NCBI RefSeq assembly: GCF_001425175.1
Contig: NZ_LMDV01000001.1
Span: forward strand, 765,454 to 829,453
Direction of reading: 5' to 3'
Length of the DNA: 64,000 nt
DNA from: Nocardioides sp. Root1257
Lineage (GTDB): Bacteria > Actinomycetota > Actinomycetes > Propionibacteriales > Nocardioidaceae
The notes under the pieces: generated by a model
Told to the model about the DNA's origin: nothing
Databases searched by the model: none
What the model saw: the letters and a program-made list of their open reading frames with translations, nothing else
Part shown: piece by piece, positions 56,599 through 64,000 of the stretch
How the letters are laid out: each line of letters begins with the position of its first letter
Numbering within the stretch: position 1 is the first letter of the stretch
Program-made: the position numbers and the translations under genes

Positions 56599-56627
56599 GG
56601 ACACTGCCCTCCTCGAGAGCGGTGTCC
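56599..56627 (-). promoter_or_regulatory. Hairpin in the rpsO-pnp intergenic leader
   Basis: On the minus strand a 13-bp stem with two mismatches pairs 56615-56627 with 56599-56611 around a 3-base loop. It sits in the 317-base gap (56408-56724) that holds no other gene. In enterobacteria a stem in the pnp leader is cut by RNase III and mediates Pnp autoregulation; here it may do so or end rpsO transcription. Confidence 0.45.
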
Positions 56628-56724
56628 AGCGCGTGTCCTGGCAAGGCGGAGGAGCGAAGGCGGCCTGGGAGCGAAGCGGCCGTCGAGCGACGACCACGCA
56701 GCCAGGGCGCGCGCTGGGCGTCGC

Positions 56725-57000
56725 TCAGCGGCGGAGGCCGAGGCGCTCGACAATGGAGCGGTAGCGGGCGATCTCGGTCTTCTGCAGGTAGTTGAGCAGA
56801 CGACGGCGACGGCCGACGAGCAGCAGCAGACCACGACGGCTGTGGTGGTCGTGCTTGTGGGTCTTGAGGTGCTCCGTGAGGTGGCTGATGCGGTGGCTCA
56901 GCAGAGCGATCTGGACCTCGGGCGAACCGGTGTCACCCTCGGACGTGGCGTACTCGGCGGCGATCTTCTTCTTGGTCTCCGCGTCGGTACCGATCGACAT
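56725..57000 (-). CDS. rpsO: 30S ribosomal protein S15
   Basis: 91 residues. [40 protein letters not shown] and [20 protein letters not shown] are S15 signatures. Upstream of pnp, as in many bacteria. Its ATG has GGAGCCC ten bases upstream. Confidence 0.98.
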   Translation of the reverse strand: MSIGTDAETKKKIAAEYATSEGDTGSPEVQIALLSHRISHLTEHLKTHKHDHHSRRGLLLLVGRRRRLLNYLQKTEIARYRSIVERLGLRR

Positions 57001-57121
57001 GCGGGCTCCTTCTCCGGCCCTCGCGGGCCCAGTCGTTGCGCGGCGCGCCCGGGCCTGTTCACCGGGGCACTCTCATTCCGCGGCCGTTGGACGGCGGTGC
57101 TGCCTGTCAGGCAACCGCAGA

Positions 57122-57152
57122 ACCTTACCGCGCAGGCGGCGCGGGAGCCCAA
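57122..57152 (-). promoter_or_regulatory. Candidate rpsO promoter
   Basis: On the minus strand TTGGGC (57147-57152) and TAAGGT (57122-57127) are 19 bases apart. Transcription would start about 57114, giving a leader near 115 bases that contains GCCTG-A-CAGGC and could hold an S15 regulatory fold. Confidence 0.35.
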
Positions 57153-57174
57153 TCGGGCGTGCGACCATCGGAGC

Positions 57175-57888
57175 GTGCTGCAACGCCTCGGAAGACTCCT
57201 GGTCGCGCTCGCCCTGGTCGGCACGACGTGTGCCGTGCTCCCCGCCCAGGCCAGCGCCCCGTCAGCCCGGGTCGCCCGGGTCGCAGAGCCCCCGTGGGCG
57301 CAACAGCTGCCGGCCGGGACGACCCAGGTGGTGCGCACCGTCTCGAGCCACCAGTACTGCCGCCGGGTGTGGTGCACGCTCACCCAGGCCTGGGAGCGCG
57401 CCGACGACGGGACCTGGACGAAGGTGCGGGAGTTCCGCTCCACGATCGGCGTCCACGGGTGGGGCAAGCGCCGTGAGGGCGACGGTCGCTCCCCCGTCGG
57501 CGTGTTCCGGATCAAGGTCACCTTCACGACGACGACCAGCAACCCCGGCGAGATGCCGTGGCGACAGCGCCGGGCGACGTCGATCGTCTCGGCGAGCGCC
57601 GGGCCCAACTACAACACCTGGCTGGAGGTCCCCGGGGTCACGTCCGGCGACCGGCCCTCGATGCGGTCGGGCTGGGTCGTGGACTACAACCGGGTGCGGC
57701 TGCACCCCGGGGTCGGCCCACGACCGGTCCCAGGACGCGGAAGCGGGATCTTCTTCCACACCTCGAAGCCGGGACACCGGTGGGCACCCACGGCGGGCTG
57801 CACCCAGGTGGGCAACCCACGCCAGATGCGCTGGCTGCTGACCTGGCTACGACCCGACGCGCAGCCTCGGGTCGTCCAGGACCTCTAG
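57175..57888 (+). CDS. Secreted YkuD-type L,D-transpeptidase-like protein
   Basis: 237 residues from a GTG. A signal peptide (LGRLLVALALVGTTCAVLPA) and one YkuD-like domain with GWGKRREGDGRSPVGVFRIK, the catalytic histidine in GIFFHTSKPG and cysteine in TAGCTQVG. It lacks the Ig domains of the first enzyme (7.3-8.5 kb). It may cross-link or remodel peptidoglycan; substrate not indicated. Confidence 0.85.
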   Translation: MLQRLGRLLVALALVGTTCAVLPAQASAPSARVARVAEPPWAQQLPAGTTQVVRTVSSHQYCRRVWCTLTQAWERADDGTWTKVREFRSTIGVHGWGKRREGDGRSPVGVFRIKVTFTTTTSNPGEMPWRQRRATSIVSASAGPNYNTWLEVPGVTSGDRPSMRSGWVVDYNRVRLHPGVGPRPVPGRGSGIFFHTSKPGHRWAPTAGCTQVGNPRQMRWLLTWLRPDAQPRVVQDL

Positions 57889-57906
57889 ACCGGGGACCCG
57901 GTCGCC

Positions 57907-58149
57907 TCAGACGGCCGGCGGCGGGTCGTTGCGCTCCTGCACGACGCGGCTGCCGTCGGAGTACTGCGTGACGGCCGTCGAGCGGCGCCGCGAGGCAGTG
58001 GTGGCGGCCGTGAGGACGATGACGAGCGCGCCCGCGGCGCTCAGGATCCAGCCGACCATCGTGAGGTCGACGTTGGCGAGCTGATCGGTGACGGCCAGGG
58101 CCAGGATCAGCCCCACCGCCAGCAAGAAGATGCCGAGTCCGTAGCCCAT
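57907..58149 (-). CDS. DUF6458 small membrane protein
   Basis: 80 residues from the ATG at 58149. MGYGLGIFLLAVGLILALAV and VDLTMVGWILSAAGALVIVL form two helices, the DUF6458 pattern; a short polar C-terminus (SDGSRVVQERNDPPPAV) follows. Function unknown. Confidence 0.85.
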   Translation of the reverse strand: MGYGLGIFLLAVGLILALAVTDQLANVDLTMVGWILSAAGALVIVLTAATTASRRRSTAVTQYSDGSRVVQERNDPPPAV

Positions 58150-58243
58150 GACGTGTGCTCTCCCTCTGTGTCGCGCCCGGTCGGGCGCCCCGCACACAGG
58201 GTGTCCCGGGACCGGGGGCGCGAAACCCGGTCTGGACCGGCGC

Positions 58244-58807
58244 TCAGGGGCTCTCCGGAGCTCCCAGCAGGGTCCGCAGCCGGCCCAGGGCGCGGTGTCG
58301 CGCGACCCGCACCGCGGTCGGGCTCATGTCGAGCGCCCGGGCCGTCGACGCCACGTCGAGACCGACGACCTCCAGACAGGCCAGCACCTCCGCCTCACGC
58401 GGGCTGAGCAGCGCCAGCAGCCGCCTGGTCTCGGCCTGTCCGACCACCTCGCCCTCCGGGGAGTCCGTGATCCCCCACTCGACGTCCGACGAACCGGGCT
58501 CGTGCGCGTCGGTACGTCGGCGCTGCGCGGCACGCCTGCGGTTGTTGAGGTGGAGCCGGGCGATCGTGAACAACCAGCCCGCGAAGTCGTCGTCGGAGCC
58601 CGAGAACTCACCGATCTTGCTCGCGGCGGTCAGCCACGCCTCGGCGGCGACGTCCTCCGGCGACGCCGCCGGATCGCCCGAGGGCAGGGACGCGAGCCAG
58701 ACGCGCAGCCGGCGGCCGTGCCGGGCGTAGAGCTCCCGCCACGCCCCCTCGTCGCCCTCGAGGGCGCGAGAGACGATCGGTCCGTTGCGTGCACGAGACA
58801 CAGCCAC
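58244..58807 (-). CDS. ECF-type RNA polymerase sigma factor
   Basis: 187 residues from a GTG. Region 2 (about 15-95: RALEGDEGAWRELYARHGRR, AAEAWLTAASKIGEFSGSDD, FAGWLFTIARLHLNNRRRAA) and region 4 (about 125-180: LSPREAEVLACLEVVGLDVA, STARALDMSPTAVRVARHRA) are present with a short linker. No recognisable anti-sigma gene adjoins it; the divergent 58875 gene has one membrane helix and might act as one. Two identical bipartite promoter motifs lie nearby. Confidence 0.92.
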   Translation of the reverse strand: MAVSRARNGPIVSRALEGDEGAWRELYARHGRRLRVWLASLPSGDPAASPEDVAAEAWLTAASKIGEFSGSDDDFAGWLFTIARLHLNNRRRAAQRRRTDAHEPGSSDVEWGITDSPEGEVVGQAETRRLLALLSPREAEVLACLEVVGLDVASTARALDMSPTAVRVARHRALGRLRTLLGAPESP

Positions 58808-58839
58808 CCGCCCCCTTCCCGTTCGACGGCTCCCGGAGC

Positions 58840-58869
58840 GTAACGATCGACGCCTCTTGTGACATGTTC
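58840..58869 (+). promoter_or_regulatory. Sigma-factor-type promoter GTAACG-N15-GACATGTTC (copy 1)
   Basis: GTAACG at 58840-58845 and GACATGTTC at 58861-58869, 15 bases apart, in the gap between the sigma factor gene and the divergent 58875 gene. Transcription would begin at about the GTG of the latter. The same pair with the same spacing recurs at 59522-59551. Confidence 0.65.
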
Positions 58870-58874
58870 ATCCC

Positions 58875-59525
58875 GTGACGCGCCGATCCTCCCGCTCCGA
58901 CGTCCGACGCGCCCTGCGCGCGTCGGTCGACGAGCCGCTGGTCGACGACGAGCTGGTGACCCGGCTGGCCGCCCTCTCGCGCACGGCGCCTCGACCGGCC
59001 CACGCGCGGAGCCGTCTGCGCGTCGTCGTACCGGCAGCGGTGCTGGCGGCCGGCGTCGTCCTCGGCGGGTTCGGTGTCTCGTACGCCGCCGGCTGGGTCG
59101 ACCCGATCTGGCCGACGTCACCGCAGCCGGAGCCTCCGGTGCGGCCGCACCCGAGCACCCCGGCGCCCGGGCCCACCGAGGCGCCGACGGCCCCTACGAC
59201 CCCCGCGACCCCGACGAGCGCCGCGACGCCCGGCGGGCCGGGCCCGTCGACCCACGAGCAGAGCGGTCGACCGACCAGTTCCCCCGGCGCGTCGACCGGT
59301 CCGGCGCAGCCCGGGCAGTCGGCCGATCCGACCAAGCCCGCCCACCCGACGAAGCCGGCCCACCCCACCCAGGCGGCGAACCCCACGAAGCCGGCCCACC
59401 CGACCAAGCCCGCGCATCCCACGAAGCCGGCCCACCCGACGAAGAAGCCCCACCCGACGAAGAAGCCCCACCCCACCAAGCCGACCCACCCGGCGAAGCC
59501 CGAGAGCACGGGCACGCCGCTGTAA
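58875..59525 (+). CDS. Membrane-anchored protein with PTKPAH repeat tail
   Basis: 216 residues from a GTG. The N-terminal part (about 1-47, RSDVRRALRASVDEPLVDDE) is cytoplasmic, followed by one helix (VVVPAAVLAAGVVLGGFGV). The exterior part is Pro/Thr-rich and ends in about eight PTKPAH/PTKKPH units. Such repeats often span or bind the cell wall. It has no zinc-anti-sigma motif (HxxxCxxC), but its divergence from the sigma gene makes a regulatory role possible. Confidence 0.7.
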   Translation: MTRRSSRSDVRRALRASVDEPLVDDELVTRLAALSRTAPRPAHARSRLRVVVPAAVLAAGVVLGGFGVSYAAGWVDPIWPTSPQPEPPVRPHPSTPAPGPTEAPTAPTTPATPTSAATPGGPGPSTHEQSGRPTSSPGASTGPAQPGQSADPTKPAHPTKPAHPTQAANPTKPAHPTKPAHPTKPAHPTKKPHPTKKPHPTKPTHPAKPESTGTPL

Positions 59526-59551
59526 CGCCTGCCCGGTCCGGCGACATGTTC
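59522..59551 (+). promoter_or_regulatory. Sigma-factor-type promoter GTAACG-N15-GACATGTTC (copy 2)
   Basis: GTAACG (59522-59527, overlapping the previous stop codon) and GACATGTTC (59543-59551) are separated by 15 bases, as in copy 1. Transcription would start near 59556 and give a 45-base leader with an AAGGAGAA ribosome site before the ATG at 59600. Confidence 0.65.
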
Positions 59552-59599
59552 TCCATGACCTGTCCACGGGGCCACGAGCCCCGAGACCAAGGAGAAGAC

Positions 59600-59983
59600 A
59601 TGCACCGCATCCGGACGACGACCGTCGCCCTCCTCTCGAGCGCTGCCCTCACCGTCGGTGTCGCACCGATCGCCGCCCAGGCCGACCGGCCCGACCCCGC
59701 CCCGTGCGCGAAGCAGGAGCGGCAGGTCCAGAAGGCCGAGGACGCACTGGCGCGCGTGACCGCCGTCTTCGCGAAGCAGAAGGAGCACGTGGCCGACGCC
59801 CGGCAGGACGTCAAGCACGCCGACAACCGCTCCGAGCGGTCTGCCGCCATCGCAGCCCTGCACGACGCCCAGGCGAAGAAGTCGAAGGCCGGCGAGGCGA
59901 AGAAGGCCCAGCAGATGCGGCTGGCCAAGGCCAACGAGCGTCTCGAGAGCTGCACCGCCGCGCAGGAGACCCCCGCCTCCTGA
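59600..59983 (+). CDS. Secreted coiled-coil protein of unknown function
   Basis: 127 residues from the ATG at 59600. A signal peptide (TTTVALLSSAALTVGVAPIA ... QADRP) is followed by a single helical coiled coil (about 35-120: QERQVQKAEDALARVTAVFA, KSKAGEAKKAQQMRLAKANE) with cysteines at both ends (PCAKQ, ESCTAA) that may bridge. It sits in the apparent regulon of the adjacent sigma factor. No family recognised. Confidence 0.7.
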   Translation: MHRIRTTTVALLSSAALTVGVAPIAAQADRPDPAPCAKQERQVQKAEDALARVTAVFAKQKEHVADARQDVKHADNRSERSAAIAALHDAQAKKSKAGEAKKAQQMRLAKANERLESCTAAQETPAS

Positions 59984-59999
59984 TCTCGGCGGGACAGAC

Positions 60000-60030
60000 G
60001 TCGGCCCGGTGCTGGGGGCACCGGGCCGAC
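60000..60030. terminator. Bidirectional 13-bp hairpin terminator
   Basis: GTCGGCCCGGTGC at 60000-60012 pairs perfectly with 60018-60030 across TGGGG. It lies between the convergent secreted coiled-coil gene and the sulfite-oxidase-like gene. Confidence 0.8.
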
Positions 60031-60052
60031 CCATGTCGGCGTCTGGGCGGAG

Positions 60053-61234
60053 TCAGACGACCGTCACCGGGTGCCGCACGACGGCGTCGAAGAAGTAGCC
60101 GTTGTCGTTGAACGCCGTCACCAGCGGCTGGGTGCGTCCGGCCGCGTCGGTCGCCCGTGCGAGGAGCTCGTAGGCCCCGGACTCGGGCCGCGACCAGGTC
60201 CAGGACCACTGGCTCCAGCCGTGCTCGCGGGCCGGTCGCACCTTCGCCCGCTGCCAGGTCGCGCCGCCGTCGGCGCTCACCTCGACCCGGCGTACCGGCG
60301 CGGCGCCGCTCCAGGAGCGACCGGTCAGGTCGAGCCGCCGCCTCCGGTCGAGCTCGGCGCCCCAGGGCAGCTCCCAGGCGGAGCGGACCGGGTTGGTGCT
60401 GAGGACCTCGTCCCCGATCCGGTACCACTTGGTGTTCCACGGTGAGCTCAGCTCGGTGGTCGACACCTCGAGCGAGCCGAGCCACTTGATGCTGCCGATG
60501 CCGACCCACCCGGGCAACACCAGTCGCAGCGGGTAGCCGTGGTCGGGGAGCAGCGGCTCGCCGTTCATCCCCCAGGCGAGCAGGGCGTCGTCGAGCGCCT
60601 TGGTGACCGGGAACGGTCGCCGGACCGGGCCGTAGTCGACGCCGCCCGTCACGTAGCTGGGGTCGAGGCCCGTCCCCTGCACGGAGACGGCGTCGCGGTC
60701 GAGACCGAGGTGGTGCAGGAGGTCGCGCAGTCGCACCCCCTCCCACCGGACGGTGCCGACGGCCCCGAGCGTCCAGGCCGTCCCGGTGGCCGGGGTGCCC
60801 TGCTGGGTCGAGAAGAAGCTGCGCCCGTTGCCGGTGCACTCGTGGGTGCTGACCAGCGTCGTGCGCGGGAGCCGCTTCAGGTCACGCAGGGTCACGGTGA
60901 GCGGGTCGGCGGCGGTGCGTGGCGTACGGAGCCCGTCGCCGTGCACCTTCAGGACGTACGTCGCAGCGTCGATCGTCGGCGTCGCCGTGTGGTTGCGGAC
61001 GAAGAGCCGCGCCTGGGGCGTCAGGTAGCGGCGCGGGTCGACCGAGCTCCACCGCATCTCGGCATTGGTGCCGAAGTCGACGAACTGGTCGGCCGGCAGC
61101 GGCTTGAGGATGGCCGGAGCGCCGGCAAGCGCCCGGCCGAGAGGCGCGAGCGCATGCGTGGCGGGGGCACCGCCCACGACGGCGGCGGTGCGGAGCAGGG
61201 TGCGGCGAGTCGTCGCCCGAGACGAGGCTTCCAT
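60053..61234 (-). CDS. Tat-exported sulfite oxidase-like molybdenum enzyme
   Basis: 393 residues. A Tat signal with RR at 10-11 (TTRRTLLRTAAVVGGAPATH) and the molybdenum cysteine C133 in HECTGNGRSFF. The pterin region (EPLLPDHGYPLRLVLPGWVG, SIKWLGSLEVSTTELS) and a C-terminal dimer domain (VEVSADGGATWQRAKVRPAR) follow. It oxidises sulfite or a related substrate in the exterior compartment. ATG is placed by a promoter with -10 TTAATG, so it may be leaderless. Confidence 0.92.
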   Translation of the reverse strand: MEASSRATTRRTLLRTAAVVGGAPATHALAPLGRALAGAPAILKPLPADQFVDFGTNAEMRWSSVDPRRYLTPQARLFVRNHTATPTIDAATYVLKVHGDGLRTPRTAADPLTVTLRDLKRLPRTTLVSTHECTGNGRSFFSTQQGTPATGTAWTLGAVGTVRWEGVRLRDLLHHLGLDRDAVSVQGTGLDPSYVTGGVDYGPVRRPFPVTKALDDALLAWGMNGEPLLPDHGYPLRLVLPGWVGIGSIKWLGSLEVSTTELSSPWNTKWYRIGDEVLSTNPVRSAWELPWGAELDRRRRLDLTGRSWSGAAPVRRVEVSADGGATWQRAKVRPAREHGWSQWSWTWSRPESGAYELLARATDAAGRTQPLVTAFNDNGYFFDAVVRHPVTVV

Positions 61235-61241
61235 CCTCGGA

Positions 61242-61270
61242 CATTAACACGAGTGACTTACTCGTATTAA
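61242..61270 (-). promoter_or_regulatory. Promoter within inverted repeat, sulfite-oxidase-like gene
   Basis: TTAACACGAGT (61244-61254) and ACTCGTATTAA (61260-61270) are inverted repeats with one mismatch around GACTT. Read on the minus strand, TTAATA and TTAATG are 17 bases apart and form the -35 and -10 boxes, with transcription starting about the ATG at 61234. A repressor bound to the repeat would cover the whole promoter. The 55-base gap to the MMPL gene holds nothing else. Confidence 0.6.
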
Positions 61271-61289
61271 GACTCGCCGCACCCTGCCG

Positions 61290-63458
61290 TCACCGGGTCG
61301 CGGCGTACGCCGGCTCCGGCTCCTGGACGACGCGTGCCTGCGGGCGACGCGGCTTCCACGGCCACCAGACCTTGTCGCCGAGCAGCACCAGGATCGCCGG
61401 CAGCATGACCAGGCGGATCAGCGTGGCATCGAGCAGGATGGCCGCCGAGAGGCCGACACCCATCATCTTCATCTCGAGCATGCTCAGGGTGGCGAAGATC
61501 GCGAAGACCGAGACCATCACGGCCGCCGCACTGGTGACGACGCCCGCCGTGTCGGCGATGCCCCGCTCGACCGCGAGCCGGGTCGGCAGACCGGTCTCCA
61601 TGTGCTCGCGGATCCGGCTCAGCACGAAGACGTGGTAGTCCATCGAGAGCCCGACCAGCACGACCAGCACGAAGAGCGGGAGCCAGTCGATGACGAACCC
61701 GGGACTGGTGAAGTCGAGCATCCCGCTCCCCCAGCCGTGCTGGAAGACCAGCGTCATCACGCCGAACGCAGCACCGATCGACGCCAGGTTGAGGCCGGTC
61801 GAGATCAGCGCGAGGGGCGCGCTGCGGAAGGTGACGGCCATGATCGTCATCGTCAGCAGCAGCACGAACCCGATGACCAGCACCAGCCGGCCGTCCTGCT
61901 GCTCGGCGAAGTCGAGGCTCTCCGCCGCTCCGCCGCCGACCGCGTGCTCGCCGAGCCCGTCGAGGGTGGCCGGCACCAGGTCCTGGCGCAGCTCGTGCAG
62001 TGCGTCGTCCACCCGCGGGTCGGTCTCGTCGAACGGCATGCCGAGGACGATGACGGACGTCGAGCCGTCCTTCGAGGTCTCGACCCCGCGACCCGAGGAC
62101 ACGAAGTCACCGGTCGCGACCGCCTGCTTCGTCAGCTCGTCGAGGGCGGCCTCGACCTCCTGCGTCGAGGCGCCGCCGGAGCGGACGACGACGCGCGCCG
62201 ACGCACCCTCGTCGGCCGGGAAGCTCTTGCTGATGTCCTTGACCGTCTGCACCTGCGGGATCGAGGCGGGCAGCGTGTCGAGCGTGCCCGAGTGCGTCTT
62301 CATGCCCAGCGCAGGGATGGCGAGGCCGAGGATCACGACACCGGACAGGCCGAGGGCGATCACGGGGTGGCGGACCACCGGGGCCAGCAGCCGGCTGCTG
62401 ATCCCGCCGCGACCGATCCGGCGGTTGAGGCGCCACAGGAGCGGCACCCGCGGACGGTCGACCCAGCGGCCGAGCTTGACCAGCAGCGCCGGGAGCACGG
62501 TGATGGAGCCGAGGACGGCGACCGCGACGACCAGGATCGAGCCGACGGCCAGCGAGTTGAAGGTCGCGTTGCCGACGACGAACAGGCCGGCCATCGAGGC
62601 GATCACCGCACCGCCGGACACCAGGATGGAGTGGCCCGACGTCCGGGCCGCGATCTCGACGGCGTCCAGGGTGGCGTGGCCCTTGGCGCGCTCCTCGCGC
62701 TCGCGCTTGAGGTAGAAGAGCGAGTAGTCGACGCCGACCGCCATGCCGATCAGCACGATCATGCTGGAGACCGTCGGCTCCGACGGGACCAGGTGCGACA
62801 GCGGCGCCAGCAGGCCGATCGTCGCGGCGACGCTGGTCCCGGCGAGCAGCACGGGGATGCCGGCCGCGATGAGCGCGCCGAAGGCGAGCGCCATCAGGAC
62901 CAGGGTGACCGGCAGGCTGATCGTCTCGGCCGAGCTGAGGTCCTCGGCCACCCGGTCGTTGATGGCCGCGTCGACGCTGACGTCGCCGGCCTGGCGCACC
63001 TGGAGGTCGGGGAAGTCGTCCTGGACACCATCGGTCACCGCCTGCACGGCGTCCGCGTCGTCGACGCCCGAGGCGAGCTCGACGGGGACGAGGAGCGCTG
63101 TGCGGTCCTCGTTCCACTGCGGCTTCGCCACGTCGGCGACGCCGTCGGCGGTCTTCGCTCCGGCGACCACGGCGGCCGCCGCCTGCTCCGCCTGGGACGC
63201 GTCGAGGGCGCCCGAGGTGGCCGTGATCAGGATGTTCTCGGTGTCGGGCTGCTCGAGGTGCGCCTGCGCCACCATCGCGTCCGCCCGGCCGGACTCACCG
63301 ATGCGGTAGTCGGCGTCGGTGGCCTCGTGGGTGGGGATGGCGACCGCGAGCCCGACCGCGAACGCGACGAACGCGATCCAGCCGAGGATCGCTCGCCAGG
63401 GGTGGAGGGCGCTCCAGCGCGCCGCCTTCATCGGTACTGCTGTGAGTGGGTTGCCCAT
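61290..63458 (-). CDS. MMPL-family RND transporter
   Basis: 722 residues from the ATG at 63458 with an AGGAGA site. Twelve helices in two six-helix halves; the first half has IVLIGMAVGVDYSLFYLKRE and RTSGHSILVSGGAVIASMAG, the second LVVLVGLSMDYHVFVLSRIR and DTAGVVTSAAAVMVSVFAIF. This matches actinobacterial MmpL/SSD transporters that export lipids or drugs with proton motive force. Neighbours do not show the substrate. Confidence 0.93.
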   Translation of the reverse strand: MGNPLTAVPMKAARWSALHPWRAILGWIAFVAFAVGLAVAIPTHEATDADYRIGESGRADAMVAQAHLEQPDTENILITATSGALDASQAEQAAAAVVAGAKTADGVADVAKPQWNEDRTALLVPVELASGVDDADAVQAVTDGVQDDFPDLQVRQAGDVSVDAAINDRVAEDLSSAETISLPVTLVLMALAFGALIAAGIPVLLAGTSVAATIGLLAPLSHLVPSEPTVSSMIVLIGMAVGVDYSLFYLKREREERAKGHATLDAVEIAARTSGHSILVSGGAVIASMAGLFVVGNATFNSLAVGSILVVAVAVLGSITVLPALLVKLGRWVDRPRVPLLWRLNRRIGRGGISSRLLAPVVRHPVIALGLSGVVILGLAIPALGMKTHSGTLDTLPASIPQVQTVKDISKSFPADEGASARVVVRSGGASTQEVEAALDELTKQAVATGDFVSSGRGVETSKDGSTSVIVLGMPFDETDPRVDDALHELRQDLVPATLDGLGEHAVGGGAAESLDFAEQQDGRLVLVIGFVLLLTMTIMAVTFRSAPLALISTGLNLASIGAAFGVMTLVFQHGWGSGMLDFTSPGFVIDWLPLFVLVVLVGLSMDYHVFVLSRIREHMETGLPTRLAVERGIADTAGVVTSAAAVMVSVFAIFATLSMLEMKMMGVGLSAAILLDATLIRLVMLPAILVLLGDKVWWPWKPRRPQARVVQEPEPAYAATR

Positions 63459-63602
63459 GGCCGTCTCTCCTGGGATTCCGTGGTGGGAAGGGATGCCTCC
63501 AGCCTCGGATCGCGGACGGCGCACGTCAGGGGCGCTGGGACCCGGTCGATGGTGGTGCCTGCACCCCTGTGCGAGGTCGGGCCTGCCGGGGAGGATGGTC
63601 GC

Positions 63603-64000
63603 GTGTTGCGCCTCCGACTGACGGGCTACGCCGTCGCCCAGCTCTTCCTCTCGATCGTGATGATCGTGCTCTTCGTGCTGTGGGTCGTGGGCGGCGCGCT
63701 CGTCGTCGTCTGGGTCGGGCTGGTCATCCTCGCCGGGGTCGTGCCGACGACCCGGTGGATCGCGAACCTGCACCGGACGATGGCCGCGGACACCCTCGAG
63801 GTCACCCTCCCCTCGCCGTACCGACCACTGCCGCCGGAGGGCTTCTTCGCCCAGGCGCGCACGGTGCTGGCCGACCCGATGACGTGGCGCGACCTGCTGT
63901 GGCTGCTGGTCGCCCCGTTCGTCGGCATCACGGTCTCGCTGGTCGTGATCATCCTGCTGCTGGGGGTCGTCACCGGGTTCATCTGGTGGTTCGTGACCCC
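63603..64000 (+). CDS. Sensor-domain membrane protein, cut by window end
   Basis: About 132 codons from a GTG (63603) to the right edge, no stop seen. The N-terminus MLRLRLTGYAVAQLFLSIVM is followed by helices (VLWVVGGALVVVWVGLVILA, TWRDLLWLLVAPFVGITVSL, VIILLLGVVTGFIWW). SPYRPLPPEGFFAQARTVLA and DPMTWRDLLWLL are typical of the Sensor domain (PF13796) at the start of actinobacterial histidine kinases. The kinase part lies beyond the window. Divergent from MMPL across 144 bases without a gene. Confidence 0.7.
   Translation, partial: MLRLRLTGYAVAQLFLSIVMIVLFVLWVVGGALVVVWVGLVILAGVVPTTRWIANLHRTMAADTLEVTLPSPYRPLPPEGFFAQARTVLADPMTWRDLLWLLVAPFVGITVSLVVIILLLGVVTGFIWWFVT

Noticed and set aside
54140..56764. 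874-codon plus-strand open frame
   Set aside because: Shadow of pnp, whose KH and S1 domains are intact on the minus strand.

Overview
The window is a high-GC actinobacterial chromosome segment, most likely from a Nocardioides-like member of the Propionibacteriales. The evidence is the actinobacterial cytochrome bcc-aa3 arrangement (ctaE-qcrCAB beside trpD; ctaC-ctaD-ctaF nearby), PspA with HtpX and PspAB, many GTG/TTG starts, pervasive GTGA/ATGA stop-start overlaps, and families of short intergenic repeats. No rRNA, tRNA, CRISPR array, insertion sequence or prophage was recognised.

Layout. 1-16.8 kb: trpD (cut by the left edge), a receiver-like protein and ctaG on the minus strand, divergent from ctaE-qcrC-qcrA-qcrB; two long hairpins, a 44-residue membrane peptide and a repeat cluster; an L,D-transpeptidase lipoprotein; ctaC-ctaD-ctaF; a cysteine desulfurase/TusA pair; a FAD reductase and folE divergent from a four-cysteine regulator; adenosine kinase. 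16.8-21.8 kb: ErpA-type Fe-S carrier, glycerate kinase, a GNAT protein, nadA and a GAF histidine kinase. 21.8-27.4 kb: a five-gene MacAB-like export operon (adaptor, ATPase, permease, metal-site-free lipoprotein, second adaptor). 27.5-33.3 kb: envelope-stress module pspA-htpX-pspAB and small genes. 33.3-36.8 kb: paaABCDE, the phenylacetyl-CoA epoxidase operon. 36.8-45 kb: GNAT, azlCD, mannitol PTS mtlA divergent from a zinc dehydrogenase, an M4 protease, dapB and a methyltransferase. 45.1-46.3 kb: a SatD-like regulator and membrane protein with a probable self-operator. 46.3-52.8 kb: an accessory cassette. 52.8-64 kb: M16 protease, pnp, rpsO, a second L,D-transpeptidase, a sigma factor with two apparent target promoters, a sulfite-oxidase-like enzyme, an MMPL transporter and the start of a sensor protein.

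The most unusual part is 46.3-52.8 kb. An AAA+ ATPase of the kind found with extracellular contractile injection systems (eCIS) is followed by a DUF4157 (HELAH) protein, a chaperone-like protein and a 656-residue protein carrying a nucleotidyltransferase-like motif. No tail tube, sheath or baseplate gene lies in the window and both flanks are ordinary chromosomal genes, so this looks like a stand-alone eCIS-derived cargo module.

Other sequence-level signals: a bipartite element GTAACG-N15-GACATGTTC repeated before two genes next to a sigma factor; several promoters whose -10 box places the transcription start on the start codon (leaderless mRNAs); inverted-repeat operators before adenosine kinase, folE, paaA and the sulfite oxidase homologue; and four unrelated families of short intergenic repeats. 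All assignments come from reading motifs; no database search was run.
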